This document shows, in pieces, positions 1 through 11,767 of a DNA stretch of 64,000 nt. Made by a program: the position numbers and the translations under genes. Positions within the stretch are counted from its first letter, which is position 1; every line of letters begins with the position of its first letter. Under the pieces are notes generated by a model. It did no database searches, was not told the DNA's origin, and saw only the letters and a list, made by a program, of their open reading frames with translations. The DNA is from Protonemura montana (Eukaryota > Arthropoda > Insecta > Plecoptera > Nemouridae), in the NCBI GenBank assembly GCA_947568835.1, contig OX387602.1:15055021-15119020 (forward strand), given 5' to 3'.

Positions 1-2472
1 ATGAACCTGGCATCATTCATAAAAACGTCTAGATTAATAACATGTATCCAGGGCAGTTGATGATGAGTATGTCTATGCACTCCCGCCTTTGGGCATATCA
101 ATCATATCAGACGATGCACCGAGAGGCATCTCAACTCGCCGTCGCGGCTGATACAGTGAAAGTTTGGGTGGAATTCGACGTTGGATCGGCCGTCTGACAC
201 TATCCAATATTGGAATCATCGCTGGACAGATCAATCATTAATAAGACAGTTATAGAGTCAAGCTAAGAGGTGTTCGAGGGGTCAGCAGGATTGAGTTTCC
301 CTCGCATATGGTAGGTAATGATAGAGGCGCCACATCCGAATCTAATTTTCTCGTAGGAAGAAATCTTGAGCTCATTTTCCCTGCTCTGTTTGGCGGCAAC
401 GATCTGTTTCACTCCAATGGTGCCGATATATTTGCATAGAAACAGCCTCGAGGATTAAAAATTTCCAAGACAATTAACACGCGTTAAATTTATATGTGTT
501 TGACTTTAGAAATGTTTTCTTTTTTTTTAGGCCCAACCTTTTTTCTCCTTCAAACCACATAAAAATGATCATTCCAAAAAGGAACCTCAAACATACGACC
601 GTTGTTTCTAAAACCATAACACACCATGTAGAAACATTATGTACTTTGCAGTGAAATTTCCTCCTAAAACAACTTGACTCGATTCCGTTATACCACGAGA
701 TTTATACATCTACTTCGTGGCAGACACGGCAGAGGAACGCTAGGTTTGAGATGCTCACGGAAAAGCCCAGCATCCGGGTTGAGATTCCTTTATGGACCGG
801 CCTCCGGTCTCGACCGGTCCCGACCGGCCCTCGGGGGCAGAGTGGGTGTTGGGTTCGAGGCTCGACTTGGCTATCGGACTCGCGTAATAGCTGCAGTTGT
901 CGATCACGCGACCCCACACAACAATGACAGCCTCGAGGGGTTTACACGGAGATACACGGATGTCCCGATCGTTTTACGAAAACGAAGGATATTTTAGGGT
1001 GACTACCTCTAGCAAGGATTCTTATGTCACGAATGTTACATCCTTGTTGACGGGAGGACTAATCCAATATCTTAGGATAGATTCATGTTGCTTCTCATGC
1101 GTTTACACTTTTAACCACTAATTATGAGCCACAGGATACGGGTTTTGCGATTGAACCAGGCTTATAGACAATGCCAGTTAACAATTCATCTCCATGTTCA
1201 CAGCCAATCAAATACTTCTATTTGCATTTCAACCTCCAGTGATTTGCTTATCCAGATATTGTATGTAATACTTAACTAATTGGGAGATCAGCGATTGAAC
1301 ACCCAAATCCAGCAGACGTAAATTGGCTTAAAATGGTTTGAGAAAAGCGGAGTACGAGTAAAGTGGTGCTGCAGGCATTTTCATTAAAAAATATCAGTTC
1401 TTCAGCAGATATCATAAAGACAAGTCCTGGGTGGACCGCGAGTTTGTTGCTTACATCCTCATCGCTCGCAGATGGTCTCTTTTGTTGATACAAAAAAATC
1501 ATTTGTCATTTCCGAGGCATTTTACAGCATGCTTGTTGTTTTCCCATCCATAATAACAACCAGCAAGGATAAAATGATAATTGACGAGAAGCAATAATTT
1601 AAAAAAAAAATCCGTTAGCGCGAACTTTGATGCGCGCCAAAACATAACGTTAGATTGCAATTAAGCGTAATTTCTCTAAGCGTCTACTCGACGGGGAATT
1701 TAAATGATCGGTCATGATTACGGTTTGGATCAACGACCAATGGATGTGGCATAGCTTTAGCCAATCAGCACTCACACCTGAGGAAACTGGTGATTTCGAT
1801 TGAAATCTATAACAACTCTCTATTCCAGTTAGTGCGGTGACTTTTTGACATCCGCTCAGGAGTCAGCATGCGGCGCGCATGTGCGCCGAGGACGACGAAG
1901 AAGCTCCGTCGTGTGACCATGGAGTATCCGAGACGGTAATTCTTCTGGTGAAAGTGACAGAAGGTGCAATATGCGACTATTGACACTGCGAGTGCCTTCG
2001 AAGACGACGACGTGACTATAACCAATTATGCTAATTCTAGGGGTACACAAATATTGGGGTCATTTAAAATATGATTTTATACTTGTTTTGTGACGATATT
2101 ACGAGGGAAAAAAATAAACGCAATTTTCATGTGCAATTATCTTTGTCAAATTGAAAGTGACGCAAATTTCTTCTAATTTTGCATTGCAGATTTCGTTTTT
2201 AACCCTGTACAATTTCTGTTTGTTTTGTTATTCGTGTCATATTTGGTTTTATATTATTATCCTGGCAGTTGATTACACCAATAGAAACCGTTGATAGTGG
2301 CTCAATCACAGATACAGCATGGGCCCAATTTCTTATCATCATAGCACAAATCCAGCTATCCTATTAGGCGAGGGAAAATCGATAAATCGATTTCTTGCGA
2401 TTTACAATTGAGGTTCTTTACTCGGCAAGGAGCACGCAAGGATGACGACCCTTATTACCCAATGATAACTGA

Positions 2473-2558
2473 TGACTCCTGATTTCTGGTGACTCCTGAA
2501 TCCCGATGACTCCTATTTCGTTATCATTCCTGATAACCCATGATTCGCAGTGACTCCT
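2473..2558 (+). repeat. Short minisatellite, TGACTCCT core
   Basis: The octamer TGACTCCT occurs at 2473, 2490 and 2507, an exact 17-bp spacing, and again at 2551. The bases between the copies are similar but degenerate (variants of GATTTCTGG / GAATCCCGA). This is a decayed tandem repeat with no visible coding role. Confidence 0.7.
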
Positions 2559-3014
2559 GATTCTACGTCGGGTATATGAGTTATGTTGTCGCAAATTCGT
2601 TGTCGCCGAACTATATTGTCAACGGACACAGAAGAAAAGGATTCATGGCCATTTAACCTCCCTTCGAAATCTTTGCATACATGATTTAACGACATTGTAA
2701 TAGGTAATATTACTGTTCGGTTATGAGTTGATTATGGCTGCTATAAGTAGGGAAAGTTCTACAAAATCATCTGATCTGTGCTCATCCACATACATGCATT
2801 GCAAACCATGCAACATGTTGTGAATCATTTCGACTCAATGACAATTGATTATAATACCTAGTCAGGTACTGCATCTTGGTTTACATCACTGTGGCATTAT
2901 ATTTGTAAGTCTTCAAAACCTTGTGTTTGATTGTTTCATCTCTGCTGAACCAAAGTGCAAAAGTAATGTATATTGTTGCCAGAATTAAACATTTGTGTCG
3001 TCTGATTTGCGTTC

Positions 3015-3050
3015 AATCGCAACTGCAACTGCAACAGCAACTGCAATCGC
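3015..3050 (+). repeat. CAACTG-type simple repeat
   Basis: A short run of hexamer-like units (CAACTG, CAACAG, CAATCG) covers about 36 bp in non-coding sequence. It is imperfect and looks like an ordinary microsatellite. Confidence 0.6.
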
Positions 3051-3407
3051 TGTGTTGCACAAGAAATATAATCGATCATTTCACATGTGACTCAAGTCGA
3101 ATTGGGAAATCATGACCAATATGTTGAAACTGAAACTTGGTAGCCTCTATACTCATCTCATCAATCTGTTCCCATCCCTCACGAAGAAGATGATATTGAA
3201 TTGAATTACGTTTTTAAGCCAAAAGATAATGAACGTCAGTTTTATTGTAGAATTCCTGCAGTCTTTGCGCCCATGAAATAAAACCTAAGCCACTCTCCTT
3301 CAAAAATCATACCATGGCAAAAAAAATGCCATGAATTACTTCGCTGACTCTGAGACCTCTGAAATCATTATTTTCCACTCAAGATTTTTTTAAATCCCCT
3401 TGGGCAG

Positions 3408-3540
3408 GATCCACGAACCAGAGTTCAAGCCTTACGCCCATAAATCGGCGGGTAATGTCGTTATCACCACGGTAACAACTCATAAAAATCTAGGAAACTT
3501 CGTCAGTGATTGGCTCTCCTTTACGGATCCGACCCGTTGT
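3408..3540 (+). repeat. Dispersed repeat copy 1 (MITE-like or SINE-like relic)
   Basis: This segment begins GGATCCA, contains ATGTCGTTATCACCACGGTAAC around a near-palindromic core and continues to a GTGATTGGCT box. The same order of blocks recurs about 2 kb downstream near 5348-5515. The spacing agreement between the two copies marks them as one interspersed family. No terminal repeats or target duplications were identified, so the class is unknown. Confidence 0.5.
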
Positions 3541-5347
3541 GTCCCAATCATCTCAAGCTTGGTACATTAGAATAATATTCAAATTCAAAATATTTTCCAT
3601 TTAACTTGAACATAATTGTGTATCTCTTGTAAGAGCTTCACTCCTAATAGACTTTCATTGCAACAAGACTATCAATTTCTTTGCAAAAGAAAAACAACAG
3701 CCACGACTCCATACATTGGTCACCCTTTTGTCTACGTCTTCGCGACGTGATGTTCGCCGATGTGGGTTTGGGAAATCACGGTCAGTTCCACCTGTTGGCA
3801 ACAGCCAAGGAAAAGACACAGGTGTAGGCTTGACTGTGGACCCATGCGGCCCTACCCGTACCCGCAGCGTGCATGCGTGCCGTCGAACTCGCCCATCGAA
3901 GAGCTGCCCCACTTCCCCATATAACAAACTACGTCCCCACGCAAACTCAACGAGAGTTAGAACACTACACGAGGCTTCGGTTATGCTAATCAGGTGTACA
4001 CAAAGACAAAAACCAAAATTACACAGGACTATCACAGTTAACGTTAACGGCCACTTGTTAATTGAGACGTTAACTGTTTCGTTAAGCTTTCCCGAATGAG
4101 AGGACCGTTGAGTGAATAGTATTGTTTTTTTTGATGATTAAGAACATTCGAAAAAAAGAAACTAGCATTTGAAACTTTCTTAGACTGTATAATTGAGTTT
4201 TGAAATGAGTCCAAATTAAAGCTATACTTTTTGTGTGGTGCCGAACCCATTGAGCGCGTGAATCAGCGGAAATGTGTGTTCTGCTAAATGTTGGGTGTAA
4301 CTAGCCTTGACCGCGGTTGATCTTGAAATCAATGCCTAGTAGGTATGTTTTAGGTTTACACGATGTTCATCACTTTCATCTGGTGTTTGGGAGTAGTACA
4401 GACAAATTCGGTGCGTTCCTTTGCGGCTACATTGGACACTGATCTTGTTCGGAGTACAACGATTATCGGGCCCTGGACATAATTACCGAAGTTTACTTCG
4501 AGACAGGGGGTTTAGTTTAGCTAGCAGAGACATATTAACATTGAAATAATCACGAGCAACGTCAATTATGATAATGAATATTCGCCTCTCATGCTGGCTC
4601 GCTTAACTCTTCAGTCCCAAATTTCTTCCGCCCCTAATGTTTCCTTGCTTGGACCATAGCCCACATTTAAATTACCTCGTTAGCTTCCTAACCACTTTTT
4701 GTTCAAGAATGTTCAATTTAGCCAATATCTAGTCTTCCTCCTGAATATCGCAGTTCATTGAGAATTAGTGCTTCCTTGACACACTAAAGGTGTTAAGATA
4801 GCCATCGATACACAACTTCCCACGAGGCGATACCTTTTTGGTTATATTTGAGCGTTGTTTGCATTTTTATCCCCAAATAAGTATGCATTTTTAAGCTTAG
4901 ACGTCTTATTTGCTTCTTGAGCAAGACAGCCCATTGTAAACTATAAATTATGGAACTAAATTTGTTATTACACTATGTTCGGAGCCTTCGGGCTTTGGAA
5001 AACGTATTTTAGGGCAAACTTATTTATGAAGTGTATACATGGCAATGACGCATGTCTTCTTACATACAATTCACGTATAAAGGTCAAAATTTCCCAATAT
5101 GCGATGAGATAGAGTTTAGTTTTCCGCGATGATCGAGTAGTCAGTTTTGCTCATACCGATTTCATGTACCTCTCAACAGCATGCTTACTAGAAATGCATC
5201 AATCACAAGAAATGATAATTTCTGGAACCATGAAGGAAAACGTGCACCCATGCTAGTGGGTCACTACAGCCCACAATCTCAATAAATACGAGATCTCAAT
5301 AGACAATCGAGTGATTTTACTCGTAAGAAACCGATCATCAATCCTGA

Positions 5348-5515
5348 GGATCCAGAATGCACAGTTTAAGCTTCACCGTCATACATTTGGAGGTTATGTC
5401 GTTATCACCATGGTAACCTATGCAAATCTTTAAACATCGTCTGTGATTGGCTAAACATCTTTTAACTCCGAATGTTCATTTGAACTCTGTTTTGTGGATC
5501 TGGCCCATGATGTTA
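5348..5515 (+). repeat. Dispersed repeat copy 2
   Basis: Second copy of the element at about 3408. Shared blocks in order are GGATCCA, ATGTCGTTATCACCATGG with GTAAC, and TGTGATTGGCT. The palindromic core around CCATGG is complete in this copy (GTTACCATGG read on either strand with small mismatches). The right-hand part, after the GTGATTGG box, is longer than in copy 1. Confidence 0.5.
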
Positions 5516-6239
5516 CAAATTATTTTTGCTATCGTCAATAATTGATGATTACATACAGAGGCATAAGAAAGTAGATTCGTTGGTAATTTGCAAGTATACC
5601 CATAAATTATTTATTATTATATAAATTGCTTGCAAGATGCGTTAGCTTTTAAAAAATCAGCCTAGCAGGAACTGAAATCTTCTTGATGAGTGAGAGATGA
5701 TCTGCCAGGAAGCAGCGGACACTGGGCAGTGAGAGTTGGGTTAATAACTTCTTAGTCCCAGGTCAAAGGCCAGAAAGCCACCGTCTTTGCTAAACCAGTC
5801 ATTAACTTTGATTAGAAGACACTGTACCTTACCATATAGTGTGACTGATTTTCGCGGATATTGTGATAATTACTTCAGAAGGAATGTCGCAACATTGTGG
5901 TATAAACGGACAAGAAACCACAGCAAGTTGTGCAGGCATGCACCTGTTGAGAAAGTTCTGGAACCGCTAGACTTCTCGGGCTCACGTGTGTGAATGAGAA
6001 TGATGTGTCATCCAAATTATTTGGCGGTAGAAACAAATAATCAATTGTAAGTCATGTGAAAAGAAATTAGTTACGTATACTTATTTGGTTAGCTATCTTT
6101 CTGCATGCATATATGACACACATCTTATGCGCGAGAAATTGCCAAGCTCGGATTAAAGATCGTGGATCAATGATTCCGGGTCACAACTTAGATGAAAAGC
6201 AAAAATTACCCCGAAGGCGGCATTGAATTTATGTGACAT

Positions 6240-6243
<4 letters not shown>

Positions 6244-6273
<30 letters not shown>
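6244..6273 (+). repeat. Poly(C) tract, C30
   Basis: Thirty uninterrupted C residues. The complementary strand is G30, which could form G-quadruplexes. A near-identical tract (C29) lies at 41964-41992. Homopolymers of this length are error-prone in sequencing, so the exact count is uncertain. Confidence 0.9.
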
Positions 6274-6276
<3 letters not shown>

Positions 6277-9200
6277 AGTGAAACTTACATTCAACAAACT
6301 ATGTCTTTGACATTTTGTGTTATCAACTTTGACCTAACAAGGGTAATTTTGGTAATTATAACAATCAGTCAATATCGCGATAAAGAATGATTACTCTAAC
6401 ACATCGGGTGAAATTGTCGGTGAAACGTTTTGCTACGAGCTTTTATTATGTTGTTAAGAGTTAAAACGTGCAATTGATCCGACATGTGCAAAAATCATGA
6501 TGAGGTTGAACCAGTTGAACTCGGCAAAGGCTAAATGATTTAAAGGTAGAAAAGGTAGAAGCTTAGAGAAAAGAATGGGTAGAAGTGTACTAGAGGTTTT
6601 CTCGTCTTGCGCGTATACGTGCAAGTTTTATAACGTGAAAGGAAATTAACTCTCACATCTATACTTATCGATAAAAACTTTTGATTGATGAACTGTCGGT
6701 ACCATACATTTTTACACGTCCACTCAAAAATGTCACGACTTGGTATTATTACCGTGATGTGATGTGGTTTTCATTTTTGCCCTGATAAAAAATAAGCGGA
6801 ATTCTTGTAAATTACATTAATTGTATAGTGAAATTATATCCAGATACAATTATTATTATAGTTTGCAATTTCCTTGCTCTAAATATCATTATGGAAAAAA
6901 TAATTTCAAATTAAACTTGCTGACAGCTCAGGTCATGATTGCATTCAGTGAAATGACAAAAAAAGGATTCCTTGCCCAGAATTAAGACTAGGCATACATA
7001 AATGGCAAAGATTCTCTTGTGTATTAAGAACGATGGAATAAGCTGCATGGGTATACGTACAAGTGAAGGTCCCGAGCTCGAACCTCGCCTCTGAACGTGA
7101 CATGCCATAGAAAATAGTTGACTAGGGATTGAGGACGTATGCAAAGCTCACGGGTCATTTTATTTGCAGTGATTAGAAAGTGGTGTCGATTCATTGCTCG
7201 CCGCATGATTAACTCAGAATGTACCGGGTAAAATGTTGAATCCATCTTTGTCGTTTTGCACGTTACAACCAAAGCTAAGTACACTTCAAGTGTATGAAGA
7301 TTGTGTTTGCCTGGCAAGTACCGTAGAGTGCAATAAAATGCTTGAAGATAAGTGAATGCACGCTTCTTAAGCTATTAAATATGTAGTTATGAAGGTGTTC
7401 AGAAGGTGTTGTGAAATCTGAAGTGCACTGCCGAAGAGATGAGACAACCCTCTTGTATACCAAAGCGATATAACCATCAAGTCGAGAATTCAAATTATAG
7501 TGGGTCGCAATTGAATAACATGGCGACCATGGGCAAATAAATAGACATGACGTTTTTTACAGCACTTCAAATTGGCATTCGAATGTTATTCGTTAGTGCA
7601 TCGTTATGTTTGTGAAGACAGGTACATGAGTGAACTATATAAAATGCGTCTGACCTACTTGCATGAAGGTACAACCAGATAAATTCTGTTCTAAAAATAG
7701 TAGGTTCTTGAAATCATCAATTTGTTGCAATCAGAGTCAAACGAATGGTAGCTCTTCTCGAGACATCCTTTCAATAACCAAGGGAGGCTGTTACAGCCTG
7801 CAAGGCCGACGGGAGAGAAAGAGCATCACCTTAACTTTTTTTTTTAGTGATCCATCTCTAATTAGACGGGATTTTACTGCTCTGTTCCACGGTCGTACCA
7901 CCTTTTTTTCATTTCAAAGTATTTTTGGCAATAAAAAATCAGCCTCATTTTGAGTTTGAAATGAAGGAAGGTGCTATGCGTGAGGAAGGCAGAAAAGTGA
8001 GACGAAATTGCAGCCGAGCCAACTTTCTCCCTTCGCATCCCAATCTTTTCATTATCGTAGCTGAATATTAACAGCGTCTCTTCAACTCCTCTTCTGTTAC
8101 CTGTGGCTGGATTGCCTACACTTCTGAGTTGTTGGAATTCTTGTTTTGCTTGCTCCACAAAACTAGGGTAAAAACTCTGATAGTCGATCCTCTTCTGAAT
8201 GTTTCTAGGTCATCGAAAAACGATTAAGCTTTCTCGAAAATTCCATTATGTATTTGTAATTATTGTATCGATAGATAAAATATCTATGATTATGAATAAC
8301 AATCGAAATTCTCTGTAAGCGGCACGGAAAGAAAATTGAATTTTGTAGAGACCTCGGGAGTCTAAATTCTGTCATCGCTATCCTTTGTGGTCAGAAACAG
8401 CAGTTATCAACATTCTCTAAATGTTATTCGGGGATGATATTTTCGTTGTGCGTTTCGTCCGCAAGTTTTAGTGCGTGTCTTCACAATGCCTCTAGGCTAA
8501 AGATCAAAGCTGAAAGTGATGGGGGTGCTATTTGGAACGATTATTGAGATAAGGGTGTCCAAATTCAAAATATGATTCAAATTTAACTGGCTTCCTTGAC
8601 GGAAGTTTTTTTTTTCGTGAAATACTGTATTTTATTTCTTACGTAGTTTTTTTTGGCATGACTCCCTTCTCCTAAAAAAAATCACAATCACGATTTTTAA
8701 CCAAAACGGTCAATTTTCATTCATAAATGCATGCTGAAACCAATGTTATTATTGAATTTTCCTCTTATAGCGCACGATTCAAACTCGAAAGTACCCAGAT
8801 GTATAATTTTGATTGCTCGCTGCGTAATGATCTTTGTAACGTACACATGTAAATCGTGAATGGGATCAGAGAAAGAGAGAGAGAAATATGCATTTAAACT
8901 TAATTGTACTATTAATTCTCTTCCAGTTTGAAATAGAAGGACCTATGAGTGGTTATTGCAAGATAACCAAGTGTCTACTGCACTTAAATTTTATTTTGGC
9001 CAGTAGGAGTTTCAATTAACTGATAATTGTTACCAATTTCCTGCGGTGTCATGCCAAGATCAAGTTTTGATCAGTGACAAACAAACAGACTCGGTATGTC
9101 CTATTTCGCGAAATGATGTTTGAAAAACCAAAAATAGATCCTTAAGAACAAATGCTATTATTTTGCATCACATCCGTCAGAACACAAAAAAAAAAAAAAA

Positions 9201-10744
9201 AAACAATTTAAACGTTTCTGGAAGAAGTTTCACAAACCATTAGGCATACGAAACAATGCATGCAAATTACGGTAACATTAAAGTCGAATTCAATGCTGCA
9301 TTCTTCAGGATTGTAGGTACCTACTGCCCGTGTAATTAGAACAATGCGTTGAGGTAACCGCGTGAGAATGATAATTAACTCTGGCTAGCGCACCATGCAA
9401 CAGCTGGGATCTGTGAATGGGTTTGAAATGGAAAGGGTACGCGTTGTCTTTGGGGACAGCTATTAAGTCATCCTTCTGTGTTACAATGGGACCTGCCCAG
9501 GCAAAAACATGATAACAATAGGCGAAAGAAGTGCACACATTATTTTATTGTATGCAGCTATTTCTAGAGACTCGATGTTGTGGAAGACTACTGATTCATT
9601 ATGTTGATAATCGGGCTAAGAGATATTTCCTTGCGTAAGGAACGTAGAGTCCCAAATACTAATGATGTGGTATGGCCGCTTTTTTCTGAGTTTTGTGGGC
9701 GACATGAGAGAAAAATATAGTATATATATATATATTTTTTTTTTATTATCAGAAGTTGATTTTGAAGCATATGTCATTTCGTCAACACAGATGCAGTTTC
9801 AGAGAGATAGTAGGAGTGTAACGAATTTCGCGACGACATCCGCGACGAATTAAAAAAAAAAAATAGTGGTCAGATTTTAATCTAGTTCCAATGCGAGTTT
9901 TCTGTTCGGTCTGTTTACACTAAAAAAACAGCTATTGCCGATTGTCTGTTTTGGATTCTGATTTGAAAAGTAAAATTAAAATGCTTTCTTTATACATACA
10001 CGTCGCCAGCTAGGGGTGGAAGAGTTCTGCTCACCCACAGCAAAAACTAACCTGCTTCTGGGCTAAATTTGAATGGAAACTATAAGAAAGTTAGAAATAA
10101 TTTTTCGACTGTGGAGATTTGCGTACGGATTTCAAAGTGTGCTAATCAATGTTGTTACAGATCACTTTCATGATCATATCATTTTCAGTTAGACTCAACC
10201 CATCGTAGGAACCAGGAAGGTCTTTATGAACAGAAAGAGGTTGCAAGTCAGTACCAAAGGATTTTTTTGTGTCCGTGGCTATCTGCTACATTCAGTAGTT
10301 ATTGAGATTGTTGATGATTTAATAGATGCGAAATTTACGTTACGTGTCAGGGTGGTTGCAAGATTATTTTCAGAGCCGTGGTTTGATGATTTGACGTATT
10401 CTACGGTATTTAGGGCCGCAAACCTCTATCCGGAAAAAAACCGTAGAATACATCCAATCACATATCGGGTAGTACATTGTTTTAATGGTGGTACCAAAGG
10501 CACCATGTTTTGGGAAACAAGTTAAGTCAGATTTGATCATGCAAGTAAAAAATATTTACTTGAGAACACAGATAAATCTCCCCTACGCATTAAGAAATCA
10601 GAAGGCTCTTTTTCAAAAAAACAACTTCATTCCTAGGTAGAAGCTAAATTTAAAAAGCTAACCCTCAATTAAAAACCAAAAAATATACAAGTTTTAAATA
10701 TCAACCATAAAAAAAAAAGAAAAAAAAAACTAAACAACCGAACG

Positions 10745-11170
10745 GTTTGGCATACTGGAAACACCGATTCTTTTAAGATCACAGAAGTTAAGCAACACTG
10801 CGCTGAGTCAGGTATTGGATGGGTAACCATCATACACATGACCTGTTCGGGAGAGAGGTCGGAGGGATGAAAGTTAGTACAGCAACTTCATTCGCCTTGC
10901 TTATCAACCTCTCGCCAGCATGGATTTGTGGAGGAATCCTACTGTTCGAGTTGTACTGTCATCCGGAAGGGACGTTAAGCCGGTGGTCCCCTTGGTGCTC
11001 TTCCACAGGAGTAGGCTACGTGCCGGCACTGGGCTTCCCCTCCTCCCTTTCTAGGCTAAGTTAGGTGCATCATCATCCTCTCATTCACCGACGCTATTAG
11101 ACCAGTGCCGCAGGGCCAGTTGTCCACACTGTGTGTCGTTAAACATCACAAGTCAATCAAGAAAAAAAAA
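10745..11170 (+). mobile_element. 5S rRNA-derived SINE (SINE3-like) with poly(A) tail
   Basis: The first 90 bases (about 10745-10834) follow 5S rRNA: GGCATAC, GAAACACCGATTCT, GATCACAGAAGTTAAGCAAC and TATTGGATGGGTAACC correspond in order to the 5S segments that include the internal pol III promoter (A box and C box). An unrelated body of about 320 bp follows, including a block CATCCGGAAGGGACGTTAAG, and the element ends in an A-rich tail. A run of the form AAG-poly(A)-C flanks both ends (near 10718-10730 and 11159-11171) and may be the target-site duplication. An 81-codon frame inside (10819-11064) starts in the 5S part and is not a gene. The SINE lies just downstream of CDC6. Confidence 0.85.
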
Positions 11171-11192
11171 CAAAAATTACAAACAATCGCAC

Positions 11193-11198
11193 TTTATT
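11193..11198 (-). terminator. Candidate CDC6 poly(A) signal
   Basis: TTTATT on the plus strand reads AATAAA on the minus strand, about 570 bases beyond the CDC6 stop codon. It is the first canonical hexamer noticed downstream of CDC6 and lies about 20 bp from the SINE tail. The intervening sequence (11199-11767) would be the CDC6 3' UTR. Confidence 0.45.
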
Positions 11199-11767
11199 AT
11201 CTTGCAATGAAACAGCATTCAGTTTCATAGGGCGCACAATCAGTCTATTAAAATAGCTAGCGTTAAAATAGTTAAAACTAAAAGGCACTTTTCCTTCAAA
11301 GAATATAACAACAAATTAAGTTTTTGAATTAAATTCACAATTTCATAATATCATGTCTTGCAGAAAGTTGTCAATAAGTAGTCTAACCACAGATTGACAT
11401 CTATGGTCTAACGATATTCTTACTCTAATCAATTCACACTGAAAATTCTCTATATACATTTAAATAACAGGAAAAATGTCCTCTGCTATGCTATTATAAA
11501 ATTCTTGGCATTTTTTCAAAAATCTACGGTAGAACATTTTTTAACAATGTGGAGAAACACCTAGCTGGGAATAAAAATTGGCAGACAGGGTTACTGCAAG
11601 TCTACTTTTTTTATCAGGGCTCTTAAAATTATTTTGGTAAAAACCTCTTCAGAAATCACTTTGTAGTTCGGTAACAACCGACAGTTAATATTTCTACTAA
11701 ATATGTAGTGGAATACCCATAAAGGTAAGATTTAAAAAATATAAATATTTAGAGGTAGGTGATTGCA

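Larger units (their letters stand above)
1..10744. other. Gene-poor AT-rich DNA, no recognisable gene
   Basis: No open reading frame here reads like a known protein or can be joined to others by convincing splice sites. Longer frames, such as those near 674-997 and 3655-4099, overlap on both strands and have arginine/serine-rich, uninformative compositions. What can be seen is repeat material: a TGACTCCT minisatellite near 2473-2558, two related dispersed repeats at about 3408-3540 and 5348-5515, a 30-base C tract at 6244-6273, and a TA-rich tract near 9719-9745. Regulatory DNA or untranslated exons of a distant gene cannot be excluded. Confidence 0.6.

Noticed and set aside
674-997. Arginine-rich 107-codon frame
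   Set aside because: The composition follows local GC-rich, ACCGG-containing palindromic sequence (about 795-830), with no recognisable domain.
3655-4099. Overlapping 126- and 127-codon frames on opposite strands
   Set aside because: Neither shows domain-like sequence or splice partners; a local rise in GC explains the lack of stops.
10819-11064. 81-codon open frame MGNHHTHDLF...
   Set aside because: It lies entirely inside the 5S-derived SINE and starts within the 5S-like head; it has no protein similarity.
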